Origin: Lentzea aerocolonigenes
GTDB lineage: Bacteria; Actinomycetota; Actinomycetes; Mycobacteriales; Pseudonocardiaceae
Length of the DNA: 64,000 nucleotides
Assembly (NCBI RefSeq): GCF_000974445.1
Contig: NZ_BBOJ01000025.1
Span: 62,001-126,000, forward strand
Reading direction: 5' to 3'
Under the pieces are notes generated by a model, which saw only the letters and a list, made by a program, of their open reading frames with translations, did not search any database and was not told where the DNA came from. Made by a program: the position numbers and the translations under genes. Shown one piece after another: positions 25,558 through 34,387 of the stretch (position 1 is its first letter; the number at the start of each line of letters is the position of its first letter).

Positions 25558-26913
25558 ATGACGCACATCGTCCCCATCGACACGCCGAGCCTGGGTGACC
25601 GCAGCTACCTCGTGAGCGACGGCTCCGTCGCGTTCGTCGTCGATCCCCAACGCGACATCGACCGGGTGATCGCCCTCGCCGAGCAGCACGGGGCGCGGAT
25701 CACCGATGTCTTCGAGACGCACATCCACAACGACTACGTCACCGGCGGACTCGCGCTCGCCCGCGCCACCGGCGCGGCGTACCACGTCAACGCGGCCGAC
25801 CCCGTGACGTTCGACCACACCCCGATCCACGACGGCCAGGTCGTGCAGGTGGGTTCCGAGATGCGGGTGCGCGCCGTTGCCACGCCAGGACACACGTTCA
25901 CCCACCTGTCCTACGTGCTCGAGACGCCTGATCGCGCATCGGCGGTGTTCACCGGCGGATCCCTGTTGTTCGGCTCCACCGGCCGCCCCGACCTGCTCGG
26001 CCCGGACCACACGGACGAGCTGGTGCGAGCGCAGTACGCCTCCGCGCACCGGTTGGCCGACCTGCTGCCCGACGACGCCGAGGTGTTCCCGACACACGGG
26101 TTCGGCAGTTTCTGCTCCGCCACCCAGTCCGAAGGCGAACGATCGACCATCGGCAGGGAGAAGAAGACCAACCCCGCGCTGACCGGCGATGAGAAGTCCT
26201 ACGTGGATGCTCTGGTCGCCGGCCTCGACGCCTTCCCCGCCTACTACGCCCACATGGGGCCCGCCAACACGGCGGGACCGGACGCCGTCACCCTCGTCGA
26301 GCCGAAGACAGCCGATCCGGCGGAGCTGCGCGCACGCATCGACGCGGGTGAGTGGGTCGTGGATCTGCGCTCTCGCACGGCGTTCGCGGCAGGACATGTC
26401 GTCGGCAGTCTGAACTTCGGTCTGGACGGCAGCTTCGCCACCTATCTGGGCTGGCTGATCCCTTGGGGTACACCCGTTTCCCTGCTCGGGAGCAGTGCCG
26501 AGCAGGTCGCGGAAGCACAGCGAGAACTCGTGCGCATCGGCATCGACCGCATCGAGTCCTCCGCGACCGGGACCCCCGAAGAGTGGTCCGGCACAGCACC
26601 TCTGGGGGCGTTCCCACGCGCGAGCTTCGCCGATCTCGCCGACGTGCGGCACCACCGCCCGGTCACCGTCCTCGACGTCCGGCGCGAACTCGAATGGGCG
26701 GACGCGCACGTCGCCGGTGCCGTGCACGTGCCGCTGCACGACCTGCTGCACCGCCTCGACGAGGTGCCACCGGGCGAGGTGTGGGTGCACTGCAAGTCCG
26801 GCTACCGCGCCTCCATCGCCGCCTCCGTGCTCGCCGCCGCGGGCCATCGCGTGGTCGCGATCGACGACGAGTTCGACCGGGCCGGGCAGGCCGGTCTGCC
26901 CATGGCGGTCTGA
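25558..26913 (+). CDS. Persulfide dioxygenase-rhodanese fusion protein
   Basis: A 451-residue cytosolic protein. Residues 1-240 are a glyoxalase II-like metallo-beta-lactamase fold with the iron-binding motif THIHNDYVTGG and GHTFTHLSY, as in ETHE1/CstB persulfide dioxygenases. Two rhodanese domains follow: the first (about 255-355) lacks an active Cys (LIPWGTPV), the second (about 365-451) has the active loop VHCKSGYRAS with Cys412. It should oxidise persulfides to sulfite and move sulfane sulfur to thiosulfate. GGAGGAG precedes the ATG; the stop overlaps the sulfite exporter start. Confidence 0.92.
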   Translation: MTHIVPIDTPSLGDRSYLVSDGSVAFVVDPQRDIDRVIALAEQHGARITDVFETHIHNDYVTGGLALARATGAAYHVNAADPVTFDHTPIHDGQVVQVGSEMRVRAVATPGHTFTHLSYVLETPDRASAVFTGGSLLFGSTGRPDLLGPDHTDELVRAQYASAHRLADLLPDDAEVFPTHGFGSFCSATQSEGERSTIGREKKTNPALTGDEKSYVDALVAGLDAFPAYYAHMGPANTAGPDAVTLVEPKTADPAELRARIDAGEWVVDLRSRTAFAAGHVVGSLNFGLDGSFATYLGWLIPWGTPVSLLGSSAEQVAEAQRELVRIGIDRIESSATGTPEEWSGTAPLGAFPRASFADLADVRHHRPVTVLDVRRELEWADAHVAGAVHVPLHDLLHRLDEVPPGEVWVHCKSGYRASIAASVLAAAGHRVVAIDDEFDRAGQAGLPMAV

Positions 26914-27701
26914 TGCTGCCGGCAGCGCTCTTCGGACTGGTCATCGGCGCCGTGCTGGGCACACTCGGCGCCGGTGGCTCGATCCTCGCCGTGCCCGCGC
27001 TGGTCTACGGCGTCGGCATGCCGCTCGCCACCGCCATCCCGACCTCCCTGGTCGTGGTCGCGGCGTCCGCGCTGGGTGGCCTGGCCGTCCGTTTGCGCAC
27101 CGGGACCGTTCGCTGGCCGGTGGCACTGGTGTTCGCCGCGACGAGCATCCCCGCTGCCTTCGCGGGCACCGCTCTCGGACGCCTGATCCCCGAGCGCTGG
27201 TCACTGCTCGCCTTCAGCGTGCTGATGGCGGGGGTGGCGGCGCGCATGTTCGCCGCCCCCTCCGATTCGGGCGGAGCGTGCCGCACGCGCAGCGGGAAGG
27301 TGAACTGGCGAAGCTGCCTACCCAAAGCACTCGCCGCCGGAGCCGTGGTCGGAGTGCTGACCGGGCTGTTCGGCGTCGGTGGCGGGTTCGTCATCGTGCC
27401 GGTGCTGACCGTGCTGCTCGGCCTGACCGCCGCCGAAGCCGTCGCCACCTCACTGGTCGTCATCACCATCACCGCGCTGGCCGGCCTCACCGCCCACGGC
27501 CTCGCCGGCGCGCACGTCGACCCCGGCATCACGGCGGTGTTCGCGGGCGCGGCACTGCTCGCCGCCGTGATCACCGGGCGCCTGGCCAGGCGGCTGCCCG
27601 CAACCACCCTGCACCGCGCGTTCGCCTGGGTCGTCGTCACCGTCGCCGCGGGCGTGGCCACCTCCGCCCTGTTCTTCCCAGCCGGGCTGAACAGCGTCTG
27701 A
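26913..27701 (+). CDS. TauE/SafE-family (TSUP) sulfite exporter
   Basis: A 262-residue protein with about eight membrane helices arranged as two similar halves, each containing a Gly-rich motif: LGTLGAGGSILAVPALV near the N terminus and GLFGVGGGFVIVPVL in the second half. TSUP carriers export sulfite or related organosulfur anions. The ATG overlaps the preceding stop (TGATG), so it is made together with the dioxygenase that generates sulfite. Confidence 0.9.
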   Translation: MLPAALFGLVIGAVLGTLGAGGSILAVPALVYGVGMPLATAIPTSLVVVAASALGGLAVRLRTGTVRWPVALVFAATSIPAAFAGTALGRLIPERWSLLAFSVLMAGVAARMFAAPSDSGGACRTRSGKVNWRSCLPKALAAGAVVGVLTGLFGVGGGFVIVPVLTVLLGLTAAEAVATSLVVITITALAGLTAHGLAGAHVDPGITAVFAGAALLAAVITGRLARRLPATTLHRAFAWVVVTVAAGVATSALFFPAGLNSV

Positions 27702-27765
27702 CGGTCACGCGACTGCGACGGTGAAAACGGCCATGAGCAGCCGACGCCAGATCACCGGCCGGTCC

Positions 27766-28863
27766 TCACACCACGCGGTTCACGCCCGGTACCAGCGTCG
27801 CCAGGTGTCCGACCACGAAGCAGACCGGCACGCCGATGGCCGCGACCAGCACGAACTTCGCCTCCGGCGGCCAGGGCAGCGGCCGCGCGGTGAGCGACAA
27901 CAGCACCAGTACAAGCGGATGCAGCACGTAGGCCGCGTAAGAACCTCGTGCCGCTCGAACGGTCACCCTGCCCGCCACACCGTTCCAACGCGAGGCGAAC
28001 CACCACACCAGCCAGATCGAGACGAGGATCGCGATCACGCCGTCCAGCAGGGCGAAAGCCACCACGCTCCAGTGCCATCCACCGGTGATCGCGCGTGGCC
28101 CGTCGTCGGTCAGAGTCAGCGCCCACGTGGCGCTGAGCGTGACGACCATCGCCAACGCCACCCATGCACAGAACCGGGCGAAGCGCCGTGGAACGGTGCC
28201 CAGATCCACCATCGCGCCGAGCGCGAACATCCCCGCTGCCTGTGGCCAATGCGCCAGCTGCAGGTTCCACAACGTCGGACTCGCGTACCCCACCCGTTGC
28301 CACAACGCCAGGTCCGCCGCCGCGATGACCGCGGCGAGCACCACGACGGGGCGGGCGCTGATCTTCGTGCGCGGCAACGGCACCAGCGCGTACAGCGCCG
28401 AGAACACCAGCAGGGCGACCACGAACCACATCGGACCGAAGTCGCGCTCGCCGAACGGGTCGGCGAGGTGGCTTCCCAGCGTTCTCCCGGTGCCGCCCAG
28501 CCAGTCCGTGAACGGATCGAGGAACAGCAGGAACACCAACGCGGGCACACCCAGCCGGAGCACCCGTGTCCTCAGGAACGACATCGCACCGTGCCGGGAA
28601 ACCGAGAGGCGCGCGAGCCGGCCCGAGATCAGGAACAACGGTGCGAGGCCGTAAACCGCGCCGAGGGCCAGCGGCAGACCCGCGACCTCCGTCACCAACG
28701 CGGAAGTCGTCCGCTCCTCGTAGTACCACCCCGCCAGGTCCGACAGGTACGCGGTGGCCACGTGCACGACGACAACACCGGCGATGACAGCGATCCTCAG
28801 CCGGTCGATCCAGGCGAGCCGCGTGATCACGTCCGGCCCGCCGGCCTGCGGTGGGGCGGTCAA
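27766..28863 (-). CDS. Acyltransferase-3-family membrane protein
   Basis: A roughly 365-residue protein with about ten membrane helices. The first reads WIDRLRIAVIAGVVVVHVATAY, the usual acyltransferase-3 start with the catalytic His in helix 1; the C-terminal YAAYVLHPLVLVLL is also typical. It probably acylates an extracellular sugar or lipid. The TTG start at 28863 overlaps the stop of the Rv1733c-like gene (TTGA); a GTG at 28830 is an alternative. Confidence 0.82.
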   Translation of the reverse strand: MTAPPQAGGPDVITRLAWIDRLRIAVIAGVVVVHVATAYLSDLAGWYYEERTTSALVTEVAGLPLALGAVYGLAPLFLISGRLARLSVSRHGAMSFLRTRVLRLGVPALVFLLFLDPFTDWLGGTGRTLGSHLADPFGERDFGPMWFVVALLVFSALYALVPLPRTKISARPVVVLAAVIAAADLALWQRVGYASPTLWNLQLAHWPQAAGMFALGAMVDLGTVPRRFARFCAWVALAMVVTLSATWALTLTDDGPRAITGGWHWSVVAFALLDGVIAILVSIWLVWWFASRWNGVAGRVTVRAARGSYAAYVLHPLVLVLLSLTARPLPWPPEAKFVLVAAIGVPVCFVVGHLATLVPGVNRVV

Positions 28864-29453
28864 CGCGATGTCCAGCCGGGTGCGATCCGCTCCCACTCCC
28901 GTGCCCAGCGGCGCAGGCGGATCCTCTGGTGCACGGACCGCACGACCAAGTAGAGCAGGATCATCACGACCGCCACCGCGGTCCAGAGCAGCACCGCGAT
29001 CGTGATCGCGTTGAAGGCAACACCTTCTGCCGTGAGGGGCGCCTTGGCCAGGGCACCACTGCGGTCGATCCAGATCGGGACGGTGGTCCCCGCCTTGGTG
29101 TCGTAGTTCGCCTGCACCGTGCCGTGCCGCTCCGTCCCGTCGGACGCTCGCCACGTCGCCGGCACCCGCGGGGACTCCGCCGTCCTGCCGCGTCCAGCGG
29201 CTCCGACCAACTGAGGCGCGTCCTCGATCAGCACCGCCTCGGCTCGGTGCCGGTTCTGTTGTTCGCTCGCCGCCTGGACCTTCTGCGTCGCGTACCACTC
29301 CGATCCGGTCGCTGCGGCCACCGGTACGGCGAGCAGCGCGATCAGCACGGCCAGAACGAGGGCAGCACCTTCGAGCCGATCACCTGGTGCGGCGAGCTGG
29401 TTGCGGCCGGGAAACGCCCGTCGAGCCATCCGCGAGATCGGCTTCGTGTCCAT
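28860..29453 (-). CDS. Rv1733c-like two-helix membrane protein
   Basis: A 197-residue protein with an N-terminal DRLEGAALVLAVLIALLAVP helix, an extracytoplasmic middle (about 55-145, including VPATWRASDGTERHG and GTTVPIWIDRSG) and a second helix (about 150-175) followed by a basic tail. This layout and these motifs match the M. tuberculosis Rv1733c family, a DosR-regulon latency antigen of unknown function. A weak DosR-like box lies about 48 bases upstream. Confidence 0.8.
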   Translation of the reverse strand: MDTKPISRMARRAFPGRNQLAAPGDRLEGAALVLAVLIALLAVPVAAATGSEWYATQKVQAASEQQNRHRAEAVLIEDAPQLVGAAGRGRTAESPRVPATWRASDGTERHGTVQANYDTKAGTTVPIWIDRSGALAKAPLTAEGVAFNAITIAVLLWTAVAVVMILLYLVVRSVHQRIRLRRWAREWERIAPGWTSR

Positions 29454-29500
29454 GGTCCACCTCCGCCGTCAAGGGTTCCTCGCCGCGGCCGCGCCACCCA

Positions 29501-29514
29501 GGGCCCTTCGTCGT
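29501..29514. promoter_or_regulatory. Weak DosR-like box before the Rv1733c-like gene
   Basis: GGGCCCTTCGTCGT shares the TTCGT centre and one half-site with the stronger boxes at 40032 and 54423, but its second half deviates. Its distance from the gene start (47 bases) fits an activator site near -40. Confidence 0.4.
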
Positions 29515-29518
29515 CGTC

Positions 29519-29542
29519 CCGGTGAGCCCCTGTGCTCACCGG
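29519..29542. terminator. Terminator hairpin of the A/V-ATPase operon
   Basis: CCGGTGAGC (29519-29527) and GCTCACCGG (29534-29542) form a perfect 9-bp stem with a 6-base loop, 26 bases beyond the last ATPase gene. It separates the operon from the Rv1733c-like gene. Confidence 0.65.
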
Positions 29543-29567
29543 AGATGAGACCCTCGTCGGCCGCGGA

Positions 29568-30167
29568 TCACCGGGAGGCCGCCCACCGGTGCCGCACCCC
29601 CTCCGCGCGTTCCTGTTCCTCCAGTTCCAGCTCGGTGCGCGCGAGCGCGTCGCGCAGCCGGGGAACCCAGTGCCGCCGCAGCACCCGCACGCGTTGCCGG
29701 GTCGCGTCGGCTTCGGCGGACACCCGTCGCAGTGCCGTGACGGCGACAGCGTGCTGAACGGCCGCGTCGAGTGCCCGGCGTTGTTCCTCGGCCGCGCGCG
29801 TGATCGCCGTGCCACCGGGCAGTGCGGACTCCGAGTCCGGTGGGGTGCAGGTCGCCGCGGCCGGGTAACGCACGCCCAGCGTCGCCGTCCACGAGATGGT
29901 GACCTCCGCCTCCGCGGCTGTGCCCGCCAGACGGATGCCACGCCTGCCTCCCACCAGCGCGGCGCGCAGCATCCAGGTTCGCGCCTCGGTGAGGCGTGCG
30001 GTCCACTCGGCGCCGCTGCGGCCGACGGCCGCTTCGAGACGTCGCTGTTCCGCGTGCAACGCCCGCAGTTTCTGTTCCAGCAGCTCGGCCGCGCGCTCCG
30101 CGCCGGCCAGGCGGCGGCGCAGCCACGAGCGGCCGGACCGGCCGGGTGGTATCCGGATCGCGGTCAT
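29568..30167 (-). CDS. atpD: A/V-type ATPase subunit D (central stalk)
   Basis: A 199-residue coiled-coil protein: long N-terminal helix RRRLAGAERAAELLEQKLRA and C-terminal helix (about 140-195, RRVSAEADATRQRVRVLRRH) with a short beta region between, as in rotor subunit D. It turns inside the A3B3 ring. It is the last gene of the operon; its ATG overlaps the subunit B stop. Confidence 0.88.
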   Translation of the reverse strand: MTAIRIPPGRSGRSWLRRRLAGAERAAELLEQKLRALHAEQRRLEAAVGRSGAEWTARLTEARTWMLRAALVGGRRGIRLAGTAAEAEVTISWTATLGVRYPAAATCTPPDSESALPGGTAITRAAEEQRRALDAAVQHAVAVTALRRVSAEADATRQRVRVLRRHWVPRLRDALARTELELEEQERAEGVRHRWAASR

Positions 30168-31537
30168 CGCTGCTCCAGCAAGGCGGTGGGCAGCATCACG
30201 AGTTCGGAGCGGGGCAGCCGCAGGAGCACCCTCCACGCCCGCTCGAGGGTGTCGTCCAGCGAGCGGGTCTCGCCGCGGCGCTGGCCGATCAGGTCGTCGC
30301 GGAAAGCCTGTTCGAACTCCAGATACGCCCGGTCGGTGCGGCCGAGTCCACTCAAGCCGATCAGCTCGGCGAGGTCGCGGACTTGCCTGGCACGTGCCAG
30401 GGCGGCCAGCAGCTGCGCGGCGACGTCGAGGTGGTCGGCGCGAGTGCGGCCGGGTCCCGCGCCGTTGCGCATCAGCCTCGACAACGACGCGAGCGGGTCG
30501 ACCGGCGGGTACACACCGCGCGCGTGCGCCTCGGCGGAGAACACGATCTGTCCTTCGGTGATGTAGCCGGTGAGATCGGGCACGGGATGGGTGATGTCGC
30601 CGCCCGGCATGGTGAGGACCGGCAGCACCGTCACCGAGCCCGGTCTGCCGCGGATCCGGCCGCAGCGCTCGAACAACGTGGCGAGGTCGCTGTAGAGGTA
30701 GCCCGGATACGACCGTCTGGCCGGGATCTCCCCACGTGCCGCGGACACCTCGCGCAACGCTTCGGCGTAGCTGGTCATGTCGGTCATCACCACCAGCACG
30801 TGCCTGCCGCCGCGGAAGGCCAGTTCCTCGGCGATGGTCAGCGCGATCCGCGGGGTGAGGATCCGTTCGACCACCGGGTCGTCCGCGGTGTTGAGCAGCA
30901 GCACCAGTTCTCCCGCGGCCGAGCGTTCCTCCAGCGCGTCGCGCGCGAACGCGGCGTCGGCGTGGGTGAGGCCGATGCCAGCGAACACCACGCAGAACTG
31001 TTCTCCCTCCGCTGTGGACTGTGCGGCGATCTGCGTGGCGAGTTCCAGGTGAGGCAGTCCCGGCAGGGAGAACAGCGGCAGTTTCTGGCCGCGCACGAGC
31101 GTGGTCAACGCGTCGATCGCCGACACACCGGTGAACACGGGCTCCGCGGGCGGTTCGCGCCAGGTCGGGTTCAGCGGGGCTCCGGTCACCGGCTCCCGGC
31201 GCGTGCCGAACACCGGCGGGCCGCCGTCGATCGGCTGGCCGCGGCCCCCGCACACCCGGCCGAGCCACCCGGTGCCGACCGGAACGTCCAGCGGGCTTCC
31301 GGTGAACTCCAGGGACGTGCCCGAGCAGCTCATCCCGGCGGTGCCCTCCAGCACCTGCACGACGGCGAGGTCGTCGTCGACCTCCAGGACCAGTCCGTGC
31401 CGCAGTTCGCCGGACGACAGCCGGATGCGCACGAACTCGTCCCAGCCGACGCCGGTGACGCCCGCGACCACGACCAGCGGTCCGCGCAGTTCCCGCACCC
31501 CGGTGAACTCGACGCGCCTTCCCACGTCCTCTGTCAC
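30164..31537 (-). CDS. atpB: A/V-type ATPase subunit B (regulatory, non-catalytic)
   Basis: A 457-residue nucleotide-binding-fold subunit. It has the B-type features LFSLPGLPHLELATQI in place of a catalytic P-loop, MTDMTSYAEALREVSAARGE, and RRSYPGYLYSDLATLFERCG. GTG at 31537 is used because it overlaps the subunit A stop (GTGA); an ATG 13 codons upstream is in frame. Confidence 0.94.
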   Translation of the reverse strand: MTEDVGRRVEFTGVRELRGPLVVVAGVTGVGWDEFVRIRLSSGELRHGLVLEVDDDLAVVQVLEGTAGMSCSGTSLEFTGSPLDVPVGTGWLGRVCGGRGQPIDGGPPVFGTRREPVTGAPLNPTWREPPAEPVFTGVSAIDALTTLVRGQKLPLFSLPGLPHLELATQIAAQSTAEGEQFCVVFAGIGLTHADAAFARDALEERSAAGELVLLLNTADDPVVERILTPRIALTIAEELAFRGGRHVLVVMTDMTSYAEALREVSAARGEIPARRSYPGYLYSDLATLFERCGRIRGRPGSVTVLPVLTMPGGDITHPVPDLTGYITEGQIVFSAEAHARGVYPPVDPLASLSRLMRNGAGPGRTRADHLDVAAQLLAALARARQVRDLAELIGLSGLGRTDRAYLEFEQAFRDDLIGQRRGETRSLDDTLERAWRVLLRLPRSELVMLPTALLEQR

Positions 31538-33246
31538 ATCAGCCTCCGCAACCCGGCGAGCACCACGTCCCGGCACTGCCCGATGAGCTCCACGTCCCGC
31601 GGCCCTGCCCGTTCACGCAGCCGGACCAACTCGGTGAAGTCGAACTCCTCGACGTCCTCGACGGCGACGCCCGCGCCGACGAGCCGTCGGCACTCGTCCA
31701 CCACCGCCAGCACGGCGTCGACGAGCGCGGCCGCCTTCTCGTCACCACCCGGAGCGTCCACTGAGGACAGTGCGCTCTGCTGCAGCACACCGTCGCGCAG
31801 CAGCCGTCCGCCGAGCAGCACGACCCGTTCGGGGGCCGAGAGCGTGGCGGCGCCGACCAGTTCGGCGAGTGCGGACAGCCGGTCCGCCTCGGCCAGCAAC
31901 CCGATCACGCGGTCGCGCCGGGCCGGCCAGTCCGGGTCGTTCTCGCGCGCGTGGTGGCCGCCGATCGCGGGCGCGTCGCGGGAGAACGAGCCGGACCACG
32001 ACACCGCCGGGTAGTGCCTGGAGTAGGCGAGGTCGCGGTCGAGCGTCCACCTCGCGCGCACGAACCGTTCGGTGTGCGCGGTGACCGGCTCGGTCATGTC
32101 TCCGCCCGGTGGCGACACGGCGCCGATGATCGTGACCGAGCCGGTCGACCCGCCCAGTGTTTCCACCGAACCGGCGCGTTCGTAGAACGCCGCGAGTGCG
32201 GAGGCGAGGTCGGCGGGATAGCCCTCCTCGGCGGGCAGTGCGCCGGTCCGGGAGGCGAACTCGCGCAGCGCCTCCGCCCAGCGCGAGGTGGAGTCGGCGA
32301 TGACGACCGCGTGGTAGCCCATGTCCCGGTAGAATTCGGCCACGGCGACACCGGTGTAGATGCTCGCCTCGCGCGCCATCATCGGCATGTTGGAGGTGTT
32401 GGCGATGACCACCGTTCGGTCGGCCAGCCGTCCGCCCGTGCGCGGGTCCGTGAGCTCGAACAGCTCCGCGACGACCTCGGCGAGCTCGTTGCCGCGTTCA
32501 CCGCATCCGATGTAGACGATCACGTCCGCGTCGCACCACTTCGCGAGTTGCTGCAGCAGCACGGTCTTCCCGGTGCCGAAGCCGCCCGGCACCGCGGCGG
32601 CACTGCCGCGTGCGATGGGGAACAGCAGGTCCACCACGCGCTGACCGGTGCGCAGCGGCTCGACCGCGGTCCGGCGGGCGCGGTGCGGCCGCGGCACCCG
32701 CACCGGCCAGTTCGCGATCAGGCCGACCGGCGCGCCACCCACGGTCGCGATCACCGCGTCAGGCTCGCACTTCCCGTCCGCCAACGACTCCACGACACCA
32801 GCGGTGCCCGGCGGCACGAGCACGCGGTGCTCCAACGCACCGGCGTCGGCCACCACGCCGAGCATCTGCCCCGGCTCCACGACCTCGCCCTCGCTGACGC
32901 GCGCCTCGAACCGCCACGACTGGTCGCCGTCCTTGATGGCGGCACCCGGCGTGAGGAAGGCGGGAGCCGCCGACAACGGGCGCAGCAGTCCGTCGAACAC
33001 CCTGCCGAGCAGGCCGGGGCCGAGCCGCACCGACAACGGTCTGCCCGCCGGCACGGCCGCGGCACCGGGGCCGAGACCGCCCGTGTACTCATAAGCCTGC
33101 AGACTCACCAAACCGTCACGAATCGCCACGACCTCACCGGGTATGGCCGACGGGCCGAGGGCGACCAGGTCGTGCATCGCCACCGGGCCGACATCGCGCA
33201 CTTCGACCAGAGGACCGGCTACCCGGACGACGCGACCCGCGGTCAC
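31534..33246 (-). CDS. atpA: A/V-type ATPase catalytic subunit A
   Basis: A 570-residue catalytic subunit with the Walker A motif GGFGTGKT (221-228), YIGCGERGNE, VIADSTSRWAEALRE and the insert region (about 100-190) that distinguishes A/V-type A subunits from F-type beta. It hydrolyses or makes ATP at A-B interfaces. The GTG at 33246 overlaps the subunit E stop (GTGA). Confidence 0.95.
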   Translation of the reverse strand: MTAGRVVRVAGPLVEVRDVGPVAMHDLVALGPSAIPGEVVAIRDGLVSLQAYEYTGGLGPGAAAVPAGRPLSVRLGPGLLGRVFDGLLRPLSAAPAFLTPGAAIKDGDQSWRFEARVSEGEVVEPGQMLGVVADAGALEHRVLVPPGTAGVVESLADGKCEPDAVIATVGGAPVGLIANWPVRVPRPHRARRTAVEPLRTGQRVVDLLFPIARGSAAAVPGGFGTGKTVLLQQLAKWCDADVIVYIGCGERGNELAEVVAELFELTDPRTGGRLADRTVVIANTSNMPMMAREASIYTGVAVAEFYRDMGYHAVVIADSTSRWAEALREFASRTGALPAEEGYPADLASALAAFYERAGSVETLGGSTGSVTIIGAVSPPGGDMTEPVTAHTERFVRARWTLDRDLAYSRHYPAVSWSGSFSRDAPAIGGHHARENDPDWPARRDRVIGLLAEADRLSALAELVGAATLSAPERVVLLGGRLLRDGVLQQSALSSVDAPGGDEKAAALVDAVLAVVDECRRLVGAGVAVEDVEEFDFTELVRLRERAGPRDVELIGQCRDVVLAGLRRLM

Positions 33247-33746
33247 GACGCCCACAGCTCTCGCACCTCGTCGCCGAGTGCCTCGACTGCTCGTGCGGTG
33301 ACGGCCTGGACGCCGAGATCGAGTCGTTTGCCCGGCGCCACGCCGAGCACGCCCCCGCCGTCGCCGTCGCACACCGACGCATCGGGTCCCAGTTCGGCCC
33401 GCACCGACGCGACGAGCCGCGTGCGCATCAGCGGATCTGTGAAGGCCCGCGAGACGGCGGCGGCGACCCGGTGTGCGAAGTCGTCGTAGATTTCGCGCTG
33501 TACGGCCAGTTCCAGCGCACGGGCCTCGCGGCGGGCGCGTTGGTGCTCGGCGGCGATCGACTCCGCCGCGGCGGCCCTGCCCGCGGCGGCGGCCTCGGCC
33601 AGAATCCGCCGTGCTTCCGCTCGGGCGTCCGCGAGCGTGCTGTCGGCCTCACGGCGCGCGTCCGCGAGCTCCTGCTCCGCCTCGGTTCGCGCCCGCGCCA
33701 GGAGTGCCGCGATCACCGGCGCCAGCGCGTCCAGCTGAGCGTTCAC
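33243..33746 (-). CDS. atpE: A/V-type ATPase subunit E (peripheral stalk)
   Basis: A 167-residue protein with a long Ala/Glu/Arg-rich coiled coil (about 15-90, ARTEAEQELADARREADS) and a globular C terminus, as in stator subunit E. The GTG start overlaps the subunit F stop. It should pair with the coiled-coil protein encoded first in the operon. Confidence 0.85.
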   Translation of the reverse strand: MNAQLDALAPVIAALLARARTEAEQELADARREADSTLADARAEARRILAEAAAAGRAAAAESIAAEHQRARREARALELAVQREIYDDFAHRVAAAVSRAFTDPLMRTRLVASVRAELGPDASVCDGDGGGVLGVAPGKRLDLGVQAVTARAVEALGDEVRELWAS

Positions 33747-33958
33747 GGCGGCATCACCACCACGAGCGGCCAGGACGTGGCCGTGAGCTCGATGCTCAGC
33801 ACGCGGGCCGCCTCTTCGGTGAGCAGCACGACCGAGACGTCGTCCTCCAAAGAGCTCCACGCCTGGCGCACCGACGCGTCGTCGCCCGCGTCGTGAACAC
33901 GTGCCCCGGCGAGCGCCCAGCCGTCCACTCCGGCCCCGATCACGGCCACGGCCCCCAC
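33743..33958 (-). CDS. atpF: A/V-type ATPase subunit F (central stalk)
   Basis: A 71-residue protein, shorter than most subunit F proteins, with the Rossmann-like pattern AVIGAGVDGWALAGARVHDA and DVSVVLLTEEAARVL. Subunit F binds D in the rotor. Identity rests on this pattern and on its place between K and E. Confidence 0.78.
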   Translation of the reverse strand: MGAVAVIGAGVDGWALAGARVHDAGDDASVRQAWSSLEDDVSVVLLTEEAARVLSIELTATSWPLVVVMPP

Positions 33959-33961
33959 GAC

Positions 33962-34387
33962 TCACGCCTGCCCGATGAGGATCACGGCGACGATGAGGCC
34001 GTAGATCGCGATGCCCTCGGCGAGACCGACGATCACCATGGCCCGCCCGAACAGCTCCGGACGCTCACTCAGCGCGGCCAGCGCGGCCGCTCCGGTGTAC
34101 GCCACGGCGATCGCCGCGCCGATGGACGATCCGGCGACCGAGATCGCCGCGCCGATGAGCGCGGCCCAGTTCGCCGTGGGCGAAGCTCCCTGGGCGACGG
34201 TCAGCGGTGAAGCGGCCGCGTCGACGCCGCTCAGCGCCACGACCAGCACGATCGCCGCGCCCACCAGAAGAAGCCCGTTCAGCCCGAGGAACACGGTGAG
34301 AACGGCGCGTCCCTTGCGCCGCACCAGCAGCACCGCTCCCGCGCAGGCGGCGACGAGCACCGGCAAGCCTGCCAACCAGACCATCAT
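33962..34387 (-). CDS. atpK: A/V-type ATPase subunit K (membrane rotor ring)
   Basis: A 141-residue proteolipid with about four helices. The C-terminal hairpin has the Gly/Ala-rich helix IGAAISVAGSSIGAAIAVAY, the polar loop SERPELFGR and the ion-binding Glu in VIVGLAEGIAIYGL. The first hairpin lacks an obvious second carboxylate, so there is probably one ion site per subunit. No Gln of the sodium-type site is evident, hinting at proton coupling. The ATG overlaps the subunit I stop. Confidence 0.88.
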   Translation of the reverse strand: MMVWLAGLPVLVAACAGAVLLVRRKGRAVLTVFLGLNGLLLVGAAIVLVVALSGVDAAASPLTVAQGASPTANWAALIGAAISVAGSSIGAAIAVAYTGAAALAALSERPELFGRAMVIVGLAEGIAIYGLIVAVILIGQA

